DNA of 64,000 nucleotides from Hansschlegelia quercus (GCF_004310425.1 NZ_SIUB01000001.1:248001-312000); one strand, 5' to 3'. Shown: positions 27,709 through 36,682, numbered from the stretch's first letter. Notes: generated by a model not told the origin, from the letters alone. Numbers and translations are program-made.

Positions 27709-28182
27709 ATGGACAAGATCCCGATGACCGCCGCAGGTCATGCGGCGCTCGAGGCGGAACTGAAGCAGCGCGCGTCGAACGAGCGCCCGCGCATCATCGC
27801 CGCCATCTCCGAAGCGCGCTCTCACGGCGACCTCTCCGAGAACGCCGAGTATCACGCCGCGAAAGAACAGCAGAGCCTGAACGAGGGCCGCATCGCTGAG
27901 CTGGAAAGCCAGATCGCGCGCGCGGAGATCATCGACGTCTCCAAGCTCACGGGCGACACCATCACCTTCGGCGCCACGGTGAAGCTGGTCGACGAGGACA
28001 CTGACGAGGAGAAGGTCTACCAGATCGTAGGTGAGGCCGAGTCCGACGTGAAGCAGGGGCGGGTCTCGATCGGCTCGCCGATCGCGCGCGCACTGGTCGG
28101 CAAAAAGGTTGGCGACACCGTCGAGGTGGTGACGCCCGGCGGCGGCAAGAGCTACGAGGTTCTGCAGGTCCGCTTCGCCTGA
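27709..28182 (+). CDS. greA: Transcription elongation factor GreA
   Basis: This 157-residue protein has the N-terminal coiled coil with [17 protein letters not shown], whose acidic tip enters the polymerase channel, and the C-terminal FKBP-like domain ([20 protein letters not shown]). It rescues backtracked RNA polymerase by stimulating transcript cleavage. ATG 27709 gives the standard N-terminus [10 protein letters not shown]; a longer upstream frame was rejected. The carB-greA order is common in alphaproteobacteria. Confidence 0.97.
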   Translation: MDKIPMTAAGHAALEAELKQRASNERPRIIAAISEARSHGDLSENAEYHAAKEQQSLNEGRIAELESQIARAEIIDVSKLTGDTITFGATVKLVDEDTDEEKVYQIVGEAESDVKQGRVSIGSPIARALVGKKVGDTVEVVTPGGGKSYEVLQVRFA

Positions 28183-28198
28183 AGCTGGACGTTTCGAT

Positions 28199-28240
28199 AA
28201 AAAACCCTCCGCGCGTCGCAGGACGCCGGAGGGTTTTTTC
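28199..28240. terminator. Bidirectional intrinsic terminator after greA
   Basis: AAAAAACCCTCCG (28199-28211) pairs with CGGAGGGTTTTTT (28227-28239). The stem has an A-run on the left and a T-run on the right, so it can end greA transcripts rightward and transcripts of the small membrane protein gene leftward. Confidence 0.93.
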
Positions 28241-28267
28241 TTTTTGCGTCTTCGGAACAGCTGATCT

Positions 28268-28432
28268 TTAGAAGAACATGCTCCAGACGATCCACATGCC
28301 GACCGCCGCGCCGACGATGCCGACGATGAGCACAATCGGCATGCCCTTCGGCGCGTCGGTGCCCTGTTTGGCCTCGACGGGCTCCAGCTTGGCGGCCTGA
28401 TCGCTCGGCGGAATCTGGGTCTGGGCGGTCAT
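28268..28432 (-). CDS. Small single-pass membrane protein
   Basis: This 54-residue protein has a polar N-terminus (MTAQTQIPPSDQAAKLEP) and one C-terminal transmembrane segment (PIVLIVGIVGAAVGMWIVWS) ending in MFF. ATG 28432 is preceded by AGGAGATTGCC, a good ribosome site. I do not recognise a named family. It is probably tail-anchored with its N-terminus in the cytosol. It sits alone between the shared terminator and the LysR gene. Confidence 0.65.
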   Translation of the reverse strand: MTAQTQIPPSDQAAKLEPVEAKQGTDAPKGMPIVLIVGIVGAAVGMWIVWSMFF

Positions 28433-28553
28433 GGCAATCTCCTGTGCTCGGGCCCCGTCTCGGGCACGTGTTTGGGAGACAACGGTTGAAGGCGGAAACC
28501 GATCCATCACGGGATGGTTTGCGCGGCCCTGCGGGCATGCCCACTCCGGCCGC

Positions 28554-29429
28554 TCAGAACTTCCAGCGCTGCGCTTTCTCAATAAGAAAGTCCCGGAAGG
28601 CGTTGATCCGCGCGACGTTCTTCATTTCCTCAGCATAGACGAAATAGGCCTCGAGGGTCGGCATGTCGGCGTCGTCGAACAGCCGCACCAGCGTGGAATC
28701 CTCCTCCACAAAATAGTCCGGCAGCACCGCAAGGCCCGCGCCGGTCTCCGCCGCGCGCTTGATCGCCGCGACAGAATTGATGACGAGTCCCGCCGGCGCC
28801 TTCGCCACCGTTTTCAGCCAGTTCACGCTCTGCAGGAAGGACGGGATCGGCCCGCCGAACTCGATGATCCGGTGACCGGCAAGCTCGGTCAGGCTTGAGG
28901 GCCGACCATGACGCTTGAGATATTCTGGCGCTGCATACGCATGGAAGTGAACGGTGAACAGCCGGCGCTGAATGAGATCCGGCTGCGTCGGGGCGCGAAG
29001 CCGGATTGCGACATCGGCCTCACGCATCGCGAGGTCGAGTTCGTCGTCGGTCAGGATGAGCTGGATCTGGATGTCTGGATAGGCTTCGAGGAACTCGTTC
29101 AGGCGCGGCGTCAGCCAGCCGGTGCCGAGCCCGATCGTGGTGGTCAGCTTCAGGACGCCGTGCGGCCGGTCGCGGCTGTCGCTCAGCAATGAACGGGCCT
29201 GCTCCAGCTTAGAAAACACCTCCTGCGTGGTGCGGAACAGAAGCTCGCCCTGCTCGGTCAGGATCAGGCCGCGGGCGTGGCGGTGGAACAAAGGCGTCTT
29301 GAGCTCATGCTCGAGCGCCGAAACCTGGCGGCTCACCGCCGACTGGCTAAGCGCCAAGCTGTCGCCCGCGCGCGTGAAGCTGCCGGCGTCGGCGGCCGCA
29401 TGGAAGATCCGCAGCTTGTCCCAGTCCAT
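28554..29429 (-). CDS. LysR-family transcriptional regulator
   Basis: This 291-residue protein has the LysR helix-turn-helix (FHAAADAGSFTRAGDSLALS, then QSAVSRQVSALE) and a substrate-binding-like effector domain beginning near residue 90 (VLKLTTTIGLGTGWLTPRLN). ATG 29429 gives the canonical start MDWDKLRIF; an upstream in-frame extension was rejected. It lies 49 bases after trxB on the same strand and may be co-transcribed. Effector and targets are unknown. Confidence 0.93.
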   Translation of the reverse strand: MDWDKLRIFHAAADAGSFTRAGDSLALSQSAVSRQVSALEHELKTPLFHRHARGLILTEQGELLFRTTQEVFSKLEQARSLLSDSRDRPHGVLKLTTTIGLGTGWLTPRLNEFLEAYPDIQIQLILTDDELDLAMREADVAIRLRAPTQPDLIQRRLFTVHFHAYAAPEYLKRHGRPSSLTELAGHRIIEFGGPIPSFLQSVNWLKTVAKAPAGLVINSVAAIKRAAETGAGLAVLPDYFVEEDSTLVRLFDDADMPTLEAYFVYAEEMKNVARINAFRDFLIEKAQRWKF

Positions 29430-29478
29430 CCATTCCCCCGAAGGCGGCGCCGGCAAACCGGCGCGGCCCAAACCCCCG

Positions 29479-30453
29479 TCAGGCCGCGTTACGCGCAGCC
29501 TCCTCTCTCGCGAGATAGCGCTCCGCATCGAGCGCCGCCATGCATCCCATGCCGGCCGCGGTCACGGCCTGGCGATAATGCTCGTCGGCCACGTCGCCGG
29601 CGGCGAACACGCCGGGCACGTTGGTGAGCGCCGTTCCCGGCTTCACCGACAGATAGCCCGACGGCTTCATGTCAAGCTGGCCACGGAAGAGCTCAGTCGC
29701 GGGCGCGTGGCCGATCGCGATGAACACGCCGTCACAGGGCAGGACGGTCGGCTGGCCGGTGCGCGTGTCGACGAGTTTCACGCCCTCGACCTTCAGCGGC
29801 GCGCCCGATCCGCCCGAGCCCATCACCTCGCCGATCGTTGCGTTCCACACCACGTCGATCTTTGGATTGGCGTAGACCCGCTCTTGGAGAATGCGCTCGC
29901 CGCGGAACCCGTCGCGGCGGTGCACGAGCGTCACCTTCGAGGCGAAATTCGTCAGGAACAGCGCCTCTTCAAGCGCGGTGTTGCCGCCGCCGACGACCAC
30001 GACCTGCTTGTTGCGGAAGAAGAACCCGTCGCACGTCGCACAGGCCGAGACGCCATAGCCCTTGAACTTCTCCTCGCTCTCGAGGCCGAGCCACCTCGCC
30101 TGCGCGCCGGTCGACACGATGATCGCGTCCGCCGTGATGCGGCCGGAGGATTCTGTCTCGATCACGAACGGACGGCGCGAGAGGTCGACCTTGGAGACGT
30201 GGTCGGAGATCGTCCGGGAACCCATGCGCTCGGCCTGAAGCTGCATCTGCTCCATCAGCCAGGGGCCCTGGATGGGGTCGGCGAAGCCGGGATAGTTCTC
30301 GACATCGGTCGTGATCGTCAGCTGGCCGCCGGGCTGAAGGCCGGAAATGACAACCGGCTCCAGCATGGCGCGCGCCGCGTAGACGGCCGCAGTCCAACCC
30401 GCGGGACCCGAGCCGATGATGGCGAGGCGGACGTGGTTTGGCTCGATGCTCAT
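29479..30453 (-). CDS. trxB: Thioredoxin-disulfide reductase
   Basis: This 324-residue flavoprotein has the FAD motif IIGSGPAGWTAAVYAAR, redox-active CATC in GVSACATCDGFF, the NADPH motif VVGGGNTALEEALFL and the C-terminal FAD segment GVFAAGDVAD. It reduces thioredoxin with NADPH. ATG 30453 overlaps the stop of the upstream ELM1-like gene (ATGA), so the two are translationally coupled. Confidence 0.96.
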   Translation of the reverse strand: MSIEPNHVRLAIIGSGPAGWTAAVYAARAMLEPVVISGLQPGGQLTITTDVENYPGFADPIQGPWLMEQMQLQAERMGSRTISDHVSKVDLSRRPFVIETESSGRITADAIIVSTGAQARWLGLESEEKFKGYGVSACATCDGFFFRNKQVVVVGGGNTALEEALFLTNFASKVTLVHRRDGFRGERILQERVYANPKIDVVWNATIGEVMGSGGSGAPLKVEGVKLVDTRTGQPTVLPCDGVFIAIGHAPATELFRGQLDMKPSGYLSVKPGTALTNVPGVFAAGDVADEHYRQAVTAAGMGCMAALDAERYLAREEAARNAA

Positions 30454-31460
30454 CGTGACGTCGGTCCGTTTGTTTCGCGCTGGCGCCGGGGCGCGCGCAT
30501 CTCCGCGCCGGGCCGCAGCACAGCGCGGGTCGAGATCATGGCGTCTATGGCCCGCGCGATTTCCCGCGTCGAGTCCAGGACGGGCGCTCTCCCGCATTCA
30601 ACCATCCCCGTGAACGGCTGGAGATGTCCGCGCCGGGCGAGGCTCGAGACGAGCGAGCAGACAGACGTCGGCGCGGTCGTTGGCACGAAGGCGTGGACCA
30701 CGGTTCCGGCGGCCAGCGATTCCGAGACGATCCGCGCCGAAGTCGCAGCGGTCACAAGAGCGTCCGCATGCGCCATCAGCGCGAGCTTGGGATCGGGTCC
30801 CTCGCCGTCCCAGATGTAGTGTGCGACGGCGCGCAGCGCCACAAGAGCGTCCTTGCCGACGGTGCGGGGCGCGCGGATCGCAATGGTTGCGCCATCGCTC
30901 CGAGCTCGGGCTAGACCAGCCGCAAGACGCGCAAGATCCTCAGCCGTCATGCCGCGGCGGCCGGGCCCCTCCCCGATCAGCACGCCGATCAGCGGCCCCG
31001 TTCCGGCGCGCGTCACGGGCGGCGGACCGCCACGGGCAGCAAGCAGACGGACCGGATCGATGCGATGCGGCGGAACAGCGACCGAGAGCGACCCGGTCGG
31101 TCCCGGAACCTCATGATCCAGCGTCACGACGAGATCGGCGTTCGATGGCGCGCCGGACCCCAGAAACACAGCCAGCGACCGTCCCTCAGACGCCTTTTTG
31201 GCGCGGGCGAGATAACGGGCCGAGCGTGCGCCGGCAGCGACGATCAACTCGGGCCAGGGGTCTCCGGACCGCGGGGCGATCGGACCCGCGCCGCGCTCCG
31301 GCGCCTCGCGCGGATCGATCGGCGCCCAACGCGGCAGGAAGCGCCAGAGCGCGCGCGGCGACACACGCCGACGTTCGACGCGGTCGGCGACGGATTCGAC
31401 GACGGCGAGGCAGGAGTCCTCGAAATCCGACGTCCCGTCGGTCAGGCTCCAGGCGCGCAT
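30450..31460 (-). CDS. ELM1/GtrOC1-like family protein
   Basis: This 336-residue protein begins MRAWSLTDGTSDFEDSCLAV and contains GTGPLIGVLIGEGPG and DALVTAATSARIVSESLA, consistent with the 'mitochondrial fission ELM1' family found in alphaproteobacteria and plants. Its fold resembles glycosyltransferase-B proteins, and the bacterial role is unknown. It is coupled to trxB by a 4-base overlap. No membrane segments are seen. Confidence 0.82.
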   Translation of the reverse strand: MRAWSLTDGTSDFEDSCLAVVESVADRVERRRVSPRALWRFLPRWAPIDPREAPERGAGPIAPRSGDPWPELIVAAGARSARYLARAKKASEGRSLAVFLGSGAPSNADLVVTLDHEVPGPTGSLSVAVPPHRIDPVRLLAARGGPPPVTRAGTGPLIGVLIGEGPGRRGMTAEDLARLAAGLARARSDGATIAIRAPRTVGKDALVALRAVAHYIWDGEGPDPKLALMAHADALVTAATSARIVSESLAAGTVVHAFVPTTAPTSVCSLVSSLARRGHLQPFTGMVECGRAPVLDSTREIARAIDAMISTRAVLRPGAEMRAPRRQRETNGPTSR

Positions 31461-31536
31461 GACATGACTGTCGGATGCGCGAGCCTTGGTTGCAAGGGTC
31501 CGGGACGCTTTGTCCCCGGCGTGAGGCGCCGCGGCG

Positions 31537-32772
31537 TCAGCCGCCGGAGGTCATCGCCTGCGTCAGCTCGAGGCTGGGGTAGCCGTCGGCGGGCAGCCGG
31601 TATTTCTGCTGCGCCTTGCGGGTCGCCCGGCGCGTGTCGAAGCCGAGCTTGCCGTCGATCTCGTCGGCCGGCAGGAGACCGTCACGGGCGAGCAGGGTCT
31701 GGAGGCTCTTCAGCTCGTCGGCGCTGAGCGCGCGCACCGGCGCATTGCCTTCAGACACCGCCGGCGCGCCATCGAGCCGGGTCGCAAGGTAGGCCGCCGT
31801 CAGAGCGTAGACGAACGAGGCGTTCCACGTGCGGTAGACGTCGAAGTTGCGGTAGGCGAGGAAGGCCGGCCCGTTCCGACCCATCGGCAGCAGAAGAGCC
31901 GCTGGCGCATCGTCCGGCATCAGTTCGCCCGAACGCGGCTTCACGCCCCAGCGTCTCCATTCCGCGACCGAGTGCTTGATCTCCACATCGGCCTCTTCCC
32001 AAGGCATCTCGGCCGGAACCGCGACCTCCTGGATCCACTTCTCGCCGCGCTTCCAGCCGAGGTCAGCGACGTATTTGCCGGCCGACGTCAGCGCGTCAGG
32101 CGTCGAGCGCATGAGGTCGCGGCGGCCGTCGCCGTCGGCGTCGACGCCGGAGCGGATGTAATCGACCGGCATCATCTGGGTCTGACCGAGCTCGCCCGCC
32201 CACGCCCCGTGCATGTCGGTCGGCGCGAGATCACCACGGTCGACGATCTGGAGCGCCGCAATCAATTGCGGGCGGAAGAAGTCCGGGCGGCGGCAGTCGT
32301 AAGAAAGCGTCGCGAGCGCATTGCGCGTGTCGAACTTACCGAGATTGGCTCCGAAATCGGTCTCGAGGCCCCAAAACGCCGTGATCACCGAGCCTGGGAC
32401 GCCGTAATCGCGCTCAATCGCCGCGAACAAGTCTGCGCGCTCCTTGAGCAGCTTGGCGCCCTTCTGCGGGCGTGGCGGGCCGGCCATTCGTCCGGCGAAT
32501 TGCAGGAAGGTTTGCTGGAACACGGATTGCGCACGGTCAGCCGCCAGCACCTTCTGATCGATGCGGACGTCCCTCAGCCCCTCGTCTATCGCGCGATCTG
32601 AAACGCCGCCCGCCCGGGCCTCCTGGCGCACGCCGTCGAGCCACGCGTCGAAGTCGCCGCCGCATGGGGCTTTCGGCGCCGACTCGGGCGGCGTCTCGAC
32701 AGGGGCGGCGTAGGCCCCGCTCGCTGCGGCGACGGCGCAGGCGACGAGCGCTGCACGAAGGCTGAAGGTCAT
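31537..32772 (-). CDS. Lytic murein transglycosylase with peptidoglycan-binding domain (MltB-like)
   Basis: This 411-residue protein has a signal peptide (MTFSLRAALVACAVAAASGA) and an SLT domain of the MltB type with catalytic Glu in TAFWGLETDFGANLG and the GELGQTQMMP segment. A C-terminal peptidoglycan-binding domain covers about residues 345-411 (LKSLQTLLARDGLLPADEID). It cleaves glycan strands in the periplasm. ATG 32772 was chosen because the signal peptide starts there. The palindrome GGTTCCGGAACC lies just upstream at 32779-32790. Confidence 0.93.
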   Translation of the reverse strand: MTFSLRAALVACAVAAASGAYAAPVETPPESAPKAPCGGDFDAWLDGVRQEARAGGVSDRAIDEGLRDVRIDQKVLAADRAQSVFQQTFLQFAGRMAGPPRPQKGAKLLKERADLFAAIERDYGVPGSVITAFWGLETDFGANLGKFDTRNALATLSYDCRRPDFFRPQLIAALQIVDRGDLAPTDMHGAWAGELGQTQMMPVDYIRSGVDADGDGRRDLMRSTPDALTSAGKYVADLGWKRGEKWIQEVAVPAEMPWEEADVEIKHSVAEWRRWGVKPRSGELMPDDAPAALLLPMGRNGPAFLAYRNFDVYRTWNASFVYALTAAYLATRLDGAPAVSEGNAPVRALSADELKSLQTLLARDGLLPADEIDGKLGFDTRRATRKAQQKYRLPADGYPSLELTQAMTSGG

Positions 32773-32856
32773 CGCTGAGGTTCCGGAACCGCGTCGAAGC
32801 GCCACTGACGTCAAGCTCTCTCGCGCGTCAAGCAGGCGAAGAGATGGCGACCGTCT

Positions 32857-33903
32857 TCAACCGCCTCGTTTCAGCCGAAGAACGAGGCTCTCGATCGTCT
32901 TCTCCGCGCGGCGCATCCCAGGCTTCCCGCGGGCTCCGGCATAGGCTTTCTTCAGCGCGCCGCTGACGAAGGCTTCGACGACGACGGCGTGGACATAGGA
33001 CTTCCGCACGACGGCCGGCGTGTTCGAGAGCTTCTCGGAAACTGCCTTCATGACGTTGGCGAGCTGCCGCTTGCGGCCCCGTTCGCTTGTAGCGGGCTCT
33101 ATGCCGACGAGCTCTTCGGCGGCCGTGGCGCTCGCGCCGAGCTGGCGCAAATCCTTCGCCGTCACGGGGAGGCCAGTGACCTCGCGGAGGTATGCATTGA
33201 CGTCGACCGAGGTGATACGGCGAACCTGGCCGTCCGCGTCGCGATACTGGAATAGACGTTTGCCCGGCAAGGAGCTGACCCGGGCGAGCGCGCGCGCCAG
33301 TCTGCCGGAGCGCATCGACACCGCGATGTCCTTTCCGCCCTTACCGCGAAAGCCGAGCGCGACAGTCTCGCCGGAGATCTTGACGTGGCGCTTGAGCAGC
33401 GTCGAAGCGCCATGCGCCTTATTGGAGCGGACGTAGGACTCGGATCCGACGCGGATATGCGTCTCGTCGATCAGCGCCACGGCCGTCGCCAACGCCTTGG
33501 TCTTGCTGAGCTTCGGGCTTGTCATGTCGCGGGCGACCGCGCGGCGGAGCTTCGGCAGCGCCTCGATCACGCGGTCCAGCCGCTCGACCTTGCGGAGTTC
33601 GCGCACCGCATCCCAGTCGGGATGGTAGCGGTATTGCGACCGGCCGGCCTCATCGCGGCCGATGGCCTGAAGGTGGTGTGCGGCGCTCGTCGCGATCCGC
33701 ACGTCTTCATAGGCCGGCGGAATAGCGAGCGAGCGGATGCGCGCCAGTACGGCTTCGTCCGTGATCTTGCCGCCCTTCTTGTCGACGTAGGAGAAGCTTT
33801 TGCCGGCGCGCTTGCGCTGGATCGAGAGATCGCGCGGCTTCGTCAGTTTCAAGCCCGCTTCTGCGGCGATCTGCTCGATCGAGAGCTCCTCCTCGGCGGC
33901 CAT
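32857..33903 (-). CDS. DNA topoisomerase IB (poxvirus/bacterial type)
   Basis: This 348-residue protein has the N-terminal domain (SFSYVDKKGGKITDEAVLAR, AIPPAYEDVRI) and the catalytic domain with HIRVGSESYVRSNKAHGAST, RGKGGKDI, and the active-site tyrosine in RKSYVHAVVVEAF. It relaxes supercoils through a 3'-phosphotyrosine intermediate. ATG 33903 shares a base with the stop of the upstream small gene (TGATG), so both form one operon behind an EcfG-like promoter, suggesting stress induction. Confidence 0.94.
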   Translation of the reverse strand: MAAEEELSIEQIAAEAGLKLTKPRDLSIQRKRAGKSFSYVDKKGGKITDEAVLARIRSLAIPPAYEDVRIATSAAHHLQAIGRDEAGRSQYRYHPDWDAVRELRKVERLDRVIEALPKLRRAVARDMTSPKLSKTKALATAVALIDETHIRVGSESYVRSNKAHGASTLLKRHVKISGETVALGFRGKGGKDIAVSMRSGRLARALARVSSLPGKRLFQYRDADGQVRRITSVDVNAYLREVTGLPVTAKDLRQLGASATAAEELVGIEPATSERGRKRQLANVMKAVSEKLSNTPAVVRKSYVHAVVVEAFVSGALKKAYAGARGKPGMRRAEKTIESLVLRLKRGG

Positions 33904-34199
33904 CAATGCGATCTCAGCGCGTCGATCAGCTTCGGCTTCGGCGCACGGGAGAGACCGGAAAGGCCGATCTCCTTGGCCTTCGCGTAGAGCTCGTCGCGGC
34001 CCCACTCCTCATACTTCGGCGATTTGCCGCCCTTATGCGACGGCGCGTTCTTGCCCTTGTTCCCGTACTTCGCCTGCGCGTTCGAGATGCGAGCGGCCTT
34101 TTCAGCGCTGTTCCCCTGCTCGCGCAGCTCTTCATAGAGTTCGGGGTTCTTGATCGAGGGATTCGCTTTCGTCGCGGCGCTCGGCTGGGATTTTGGCAT
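33903..34199 (-). CDS. Small Rho-N/SAP-like domain protein coupled to topoisomerase IB
   Basis: This 98-residue basic protein begins MPKSQPSAATKANPSIKNPE, has a Lys/Gly-rich middle (AKYGNKGKNAPSHKGGK), and ends with EEWGRDELYAKAKEIGLSGL and KLIDALRSH, a helix-turn pattern like the Rho N-terminal or SAP nucleic-acid-binding fold. It may bind DNA or RNA and assist the topoisomerase. ATG 34199 follows AGAGGAGCGCACG; an in-frame upstream ATG at 34223 is possible. Similar small proteins appear with stress genes in Hyphomicrobiales, but the function is unknown. Confidence 0.75.
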   Translation of the reverse strand: MPKSQPSAATKANPSIKNPELYEELREQGNSAEKAARISNAQAKYGNKGKNAPSHKGGKSPKYEEWGRDELYAKAKEIGLSGLSRAPKPKLIDALRSH

Positions 34200-34229
34200 C
34201 GTGCGCTCCTCTTGGGTGATCATCCCCTA

Positions 34230-34255
34230 AACAGCGGCGGAAGCGCGCCGGTTCC
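34230..34255 (-). promoter_or_regulatory. EcfG-type general stress promoter for the topoisomerase IB operon
   Basis: Read leftward: GGAAC (34255-34251), 18 bases, GTT (34232-34230). This matches the EcfG consensus GGAAC-N16/17-CGTT with only the first -10 base changed (TGTT). It lies about 30 bases before the start codon at 34199, a sensible distance. Confidence 0.65.
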
Positions 34256-34351
34256 GGCGGCACCTTAATCGCGTATAGGTTGCATTTTACGGATTTACTT
34301 CATCCGGCAGCGAGCGGAGCAGGACTACCGACAAGGCGTGGAGATCACGCC

Positions 34352-34711
34352 ATGACCATGACGTCCGCCCTCTCGATCGCAGCATCCGGCATGCGGGCCG
34401 CGAACACGCGCTTCGAGGTCGCAGCCTCGAACATCGCCAACGCAGGCAGCACCGAAACGGCGCCGGAGACAGGCGAGACCATCGCCTATCGCCCCCGCGC
34501 GGTGCGCCAGACGGCGCAGCCTGACGGGGGCGTATCGACTGTCGTCACAGCGCAGGCGACCAACACGGACGTCGATCTCGGAAGCGAAGTCGTCGACGCG
34601 CTCGGAGCGCGGGCCGCCTATCGCGCCTCGCTCGCCGTCGCCGTCGTCGCCGACGAAATGTCTAAAAGCCTCCTGGACGCCTTCAGCCCCCGCCGGGAAA
34701 GACGCGCCTGA
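34352..34711 (+). CDS. Short flagellar basal-body rod-like protein (FlgC-like), orphan
   Basis: This 119-residue protein has the rod/hook N-terminal motif ALSIAASGMRAANTRFEVAA followed by SNIANAGSTET, and a C-terminal rod-like helix (VVDALGARAAYRASLAVAVV, ADEMSKSLLDAF). It resembles FlgC, but the middle is shortened and no flagellar gene is nearby. ATG 34352 follows GGAGATCACGCC. It may be a degenerate orphan or a specialised paralogue. Both signature ends are intact, so it is probably expressed. Confidence 0.72.
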   Translation: MTMTSALSIAASGMRAANTRFEVAASNIANAGSTETAPETGETIAYRPRAVRQTAQPDGGVSTVVTAQATNTDVDLGSEVVDALGARAAYRASLAVAVVADEMSKSLLDAFSPRRERRA

Positions 34712-34783
34712 GCGTCCGCGCTTGCTTCGCTCCGCCGCCGCGCCATTAAGCTGAAGCGGCGAGCGGATCGCGAGGGAGCGGCA

Positions 34784-35788
34784 ATGAGCGCGGCGCTGGT
34801 CGAGGTTACCCGCGGCCTCGCCGTCGAAAGCCGACATCACGGCTCGGTCGCAGTCTGCGACGCTGATGGCGCGCTGGTCTTCAACGTCGGCGACGTCGAG
34901 CGCGCGGTGTTTCCGCGGTCCGGGGTCAAGGCGCTGCAGGCGTTGCCGCTGATCGAGAGCGGAGCTGCCGATCGATACGGCCTGACGGATTCCGAGATCG
35001 CGCTCGCCTGCGCGTCGCATGCCGGCGAGCCCGAACATATCGCGACCGCCGCAGGCGTCCTCGCCCGCGCCGGCCTCGACGCCCATGCGCTCGAATGCGG
35101 CGCGCACTGGCCGCTGAGCGAGGCGAGCGCGCGGGCGCTGGCCGCGAGCGGCGCGGGGCCGACCGCGCTCCACAACAATTGCTCGGGCAAGCATGCCGGC
35201 TTCCTGTGCCTCGCCTGCGCGATCGACGTGGATCCCATCGGCTATGTCGCCGAGGACCATCCGGTGCAGCGCGCGGTTTCGGCGGCCATCGAGGAAACGA
35301 CCGGCACGCGGCTTTCGGAGGCGGCCTCCGGCGTCGACGGCTGCGGCATCCCGGCTTTCGCCATCCCGCTGAAGAACCTCGCCATCGCCTTTGCCCGGCT
35401 CGGCACGGGCGCAGGGTTCGCGCCGGAGCGCGCAGCTGCCGCAAAACGGCTGCGTGAGGCGGTGTGGTCGGCGCCGTTCCAGGTCGCAGGCTCCGGCCGT
35501 TTCGACACCGAAGCCATGCAACTCGCCCCTCGCCGGGTCTTCACCAAGATGGGCGCAGAGGGCGTCCATCTCGCCGCGCTCCCCGAACTCGGCCTCGGCG
35601 TCGCGCTCAAGATCGACGATGGCGCGGGTCGCGCGGCCGAGACGGCGATGGCCGCCGTCATCCGCCGGCTGTTGGCTGTGGAGGGCGACTTCGCGGCGTG
35701 GCTGGATGCGCGAACCTACCGGCGGCTCCACAATTGGTCCGGCGTGGAGGTCGGCGCGATCCGCGCGGGAGAGGCGCTGTCGAGTTAG
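34784..35788 (+). CDS. L-asparaginase, ReAV-type (class 3, AnsA-like)
   Basis: This 334-residue protein matches the Rhizobium etli type asparaginase, unrelated to the E. coli and plant types. The paired catalytic region is seen as VFPRSGVKALQALPLIESGA (Ser-x-x-Lys), with LACASHAGEPEH, NNCSGKHAGFLCLA and SGVDGCGIPAFAIPL carrying the conserved Cys/Lys region that binds zinc in ReAV. It hydrolyses asparagine to aspartate and ammonia in the cytosol. Its 3' end overlaps folP by 4 bases. Confidence 0.88.
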   Translation: MSAALVEVTRGLAVESRHHGSVAVCDADGALVFNVGDVERAVFPRSGVKALQALPLIESGAADRYGLTDSEIALACASHAGEPEHIATAAGVLARAGLDAHALECGAHWPLSEASARALAASGAGPTALHNNCSGKHAGFLCLACAIDVDPIGYVAEDHPVQRAVSAAIEETTGTRLSEAASGVDGCGIPAFAIPLKNLAIAFARLGTGAGFAPERAAAAKRLREAVWSAPFQVAGSGRFDTEAMQLAPRRVFTKMGAEGVHLAALPELGLGVALKIDDGAGRAAETAMAAVIRRLLAVEGDFAAWLDARTYRRLHNWSGVEVGAIRAGEALSS

Positions 35789-36633
35789 ACGGCCGCGCTC
35801 GACCGAGCCGCCGTCTCCGGCGCCAGCACCGCCTGCGCCACAAGCAAGGCGTCGCGGTTGGCGCGGATGTCGTGGACGCGAAACATCACGGCGCCCGCCG
35901 CCCAGCCTAGCACCGAGGTTGCCACCGTGCCGAACACGCGCTCTTCCGGCGTGCGCTGGATGATGTGGCCGATCAGCGATTTGCGGGACGTTCCGAGCAA
36001 GACGGGAAAACCCATCGCGGCGAGCGCGTCGACGCGCTTGATGGCGGTGAGGTTCTGCTCGACCGTCTTGCCGAAGCCGACGCCGGGATCGAGCGCGATC
36101 GCGTGATCCGGCACGCCCGCCTTCTGCGCGATCTCAATAGAGCGGCCGAGGAAACGCTTCATGTCCTCGACGACGTCGAGGCTGGCGTCGACCTCGGTGC
36201 GGTGATGCATCACGACGACTGGCGCGCCGTGCTCGGCGGCCACGCGGGCGATGTCGGGGTCGCGCTGCAGGCCCCAGACGTCGTTGACGATCTCGGCCCC
36301 AGCCTCGAGCGCGGCCACTGCAACCTTGGCCTTCATCGTATCGATCGAGATGGGCGTCGGGATCGCGGCCCTAACGGCGCGGATAGCAGGCACGACGCGG
36401 CGGATCTCCTCCTCGGCGTCCACTGCCTGATAGCCCGGCCGGGTGGATTCGCCGCCGATGTCGATGACGTCCGCCCCGTCCTCGGCCATGGCGCGCGCGT
36501 GCTCAGCCGCGATCTCGGCCGCCTGGAACCTGCCGCCGTCTGAGAAACTGTCCGGCGTGACGTTGAGGATGCCCATCACGCGCGGCCCGCCGGCGCGGTC
36601 GAACAAGGAGGCTGCGGCGAAAGGAGACGGCAT
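35785..36633 (-). CDS. folP: Dihydropteroate synthase
   Basis: This 282-residue TIM-barrel enzyme has the pterin-binding motif MGILNVTPDSFSDGG, then DVIDIGGESTRPG, ISIDTMKAKVA and GVGFGKTVEQN. It joins p-aminobenzoate to hydroxymethyldihydropterin diphosphate in folate synthesis and is the sulfonamide target. No folB or folK follows; the next gene downstream converges on it (asparaginase, 4-base overlap). The start is ATG 36633. Confidence 0.96.
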   Translation of the reverse strand: MPSPFAAASLFDRAGGPRVMGILNVTPDSFSDGGRFQAAEIAAEHARAMAEDGADVIDIGGESTRPGYQAVDAEEEIRRVVPAIRAVRAAIPTPISIDTMKAKVAVAALEAGAEIVNDVWGLQRDPDIARVAAEHGAPVVVMHHRTEVDASLDVVEDMKRFLGRSIEIAQKAGVPDHAIALDPGVGFGKTVEQNLTAIKRVDALAAMGFPVLLGTSRKSLIGHIIQRTPEERVFGTVATSVLGWAAGAVMFRVHDIRANRDALLVAQAVLAPETAARSSAAV

Positions 36634-36682
36634 CGGACGCTCGGAGTAGGGGCGCGAGGGATGCGCGTCTAGAAGGGCGTTC

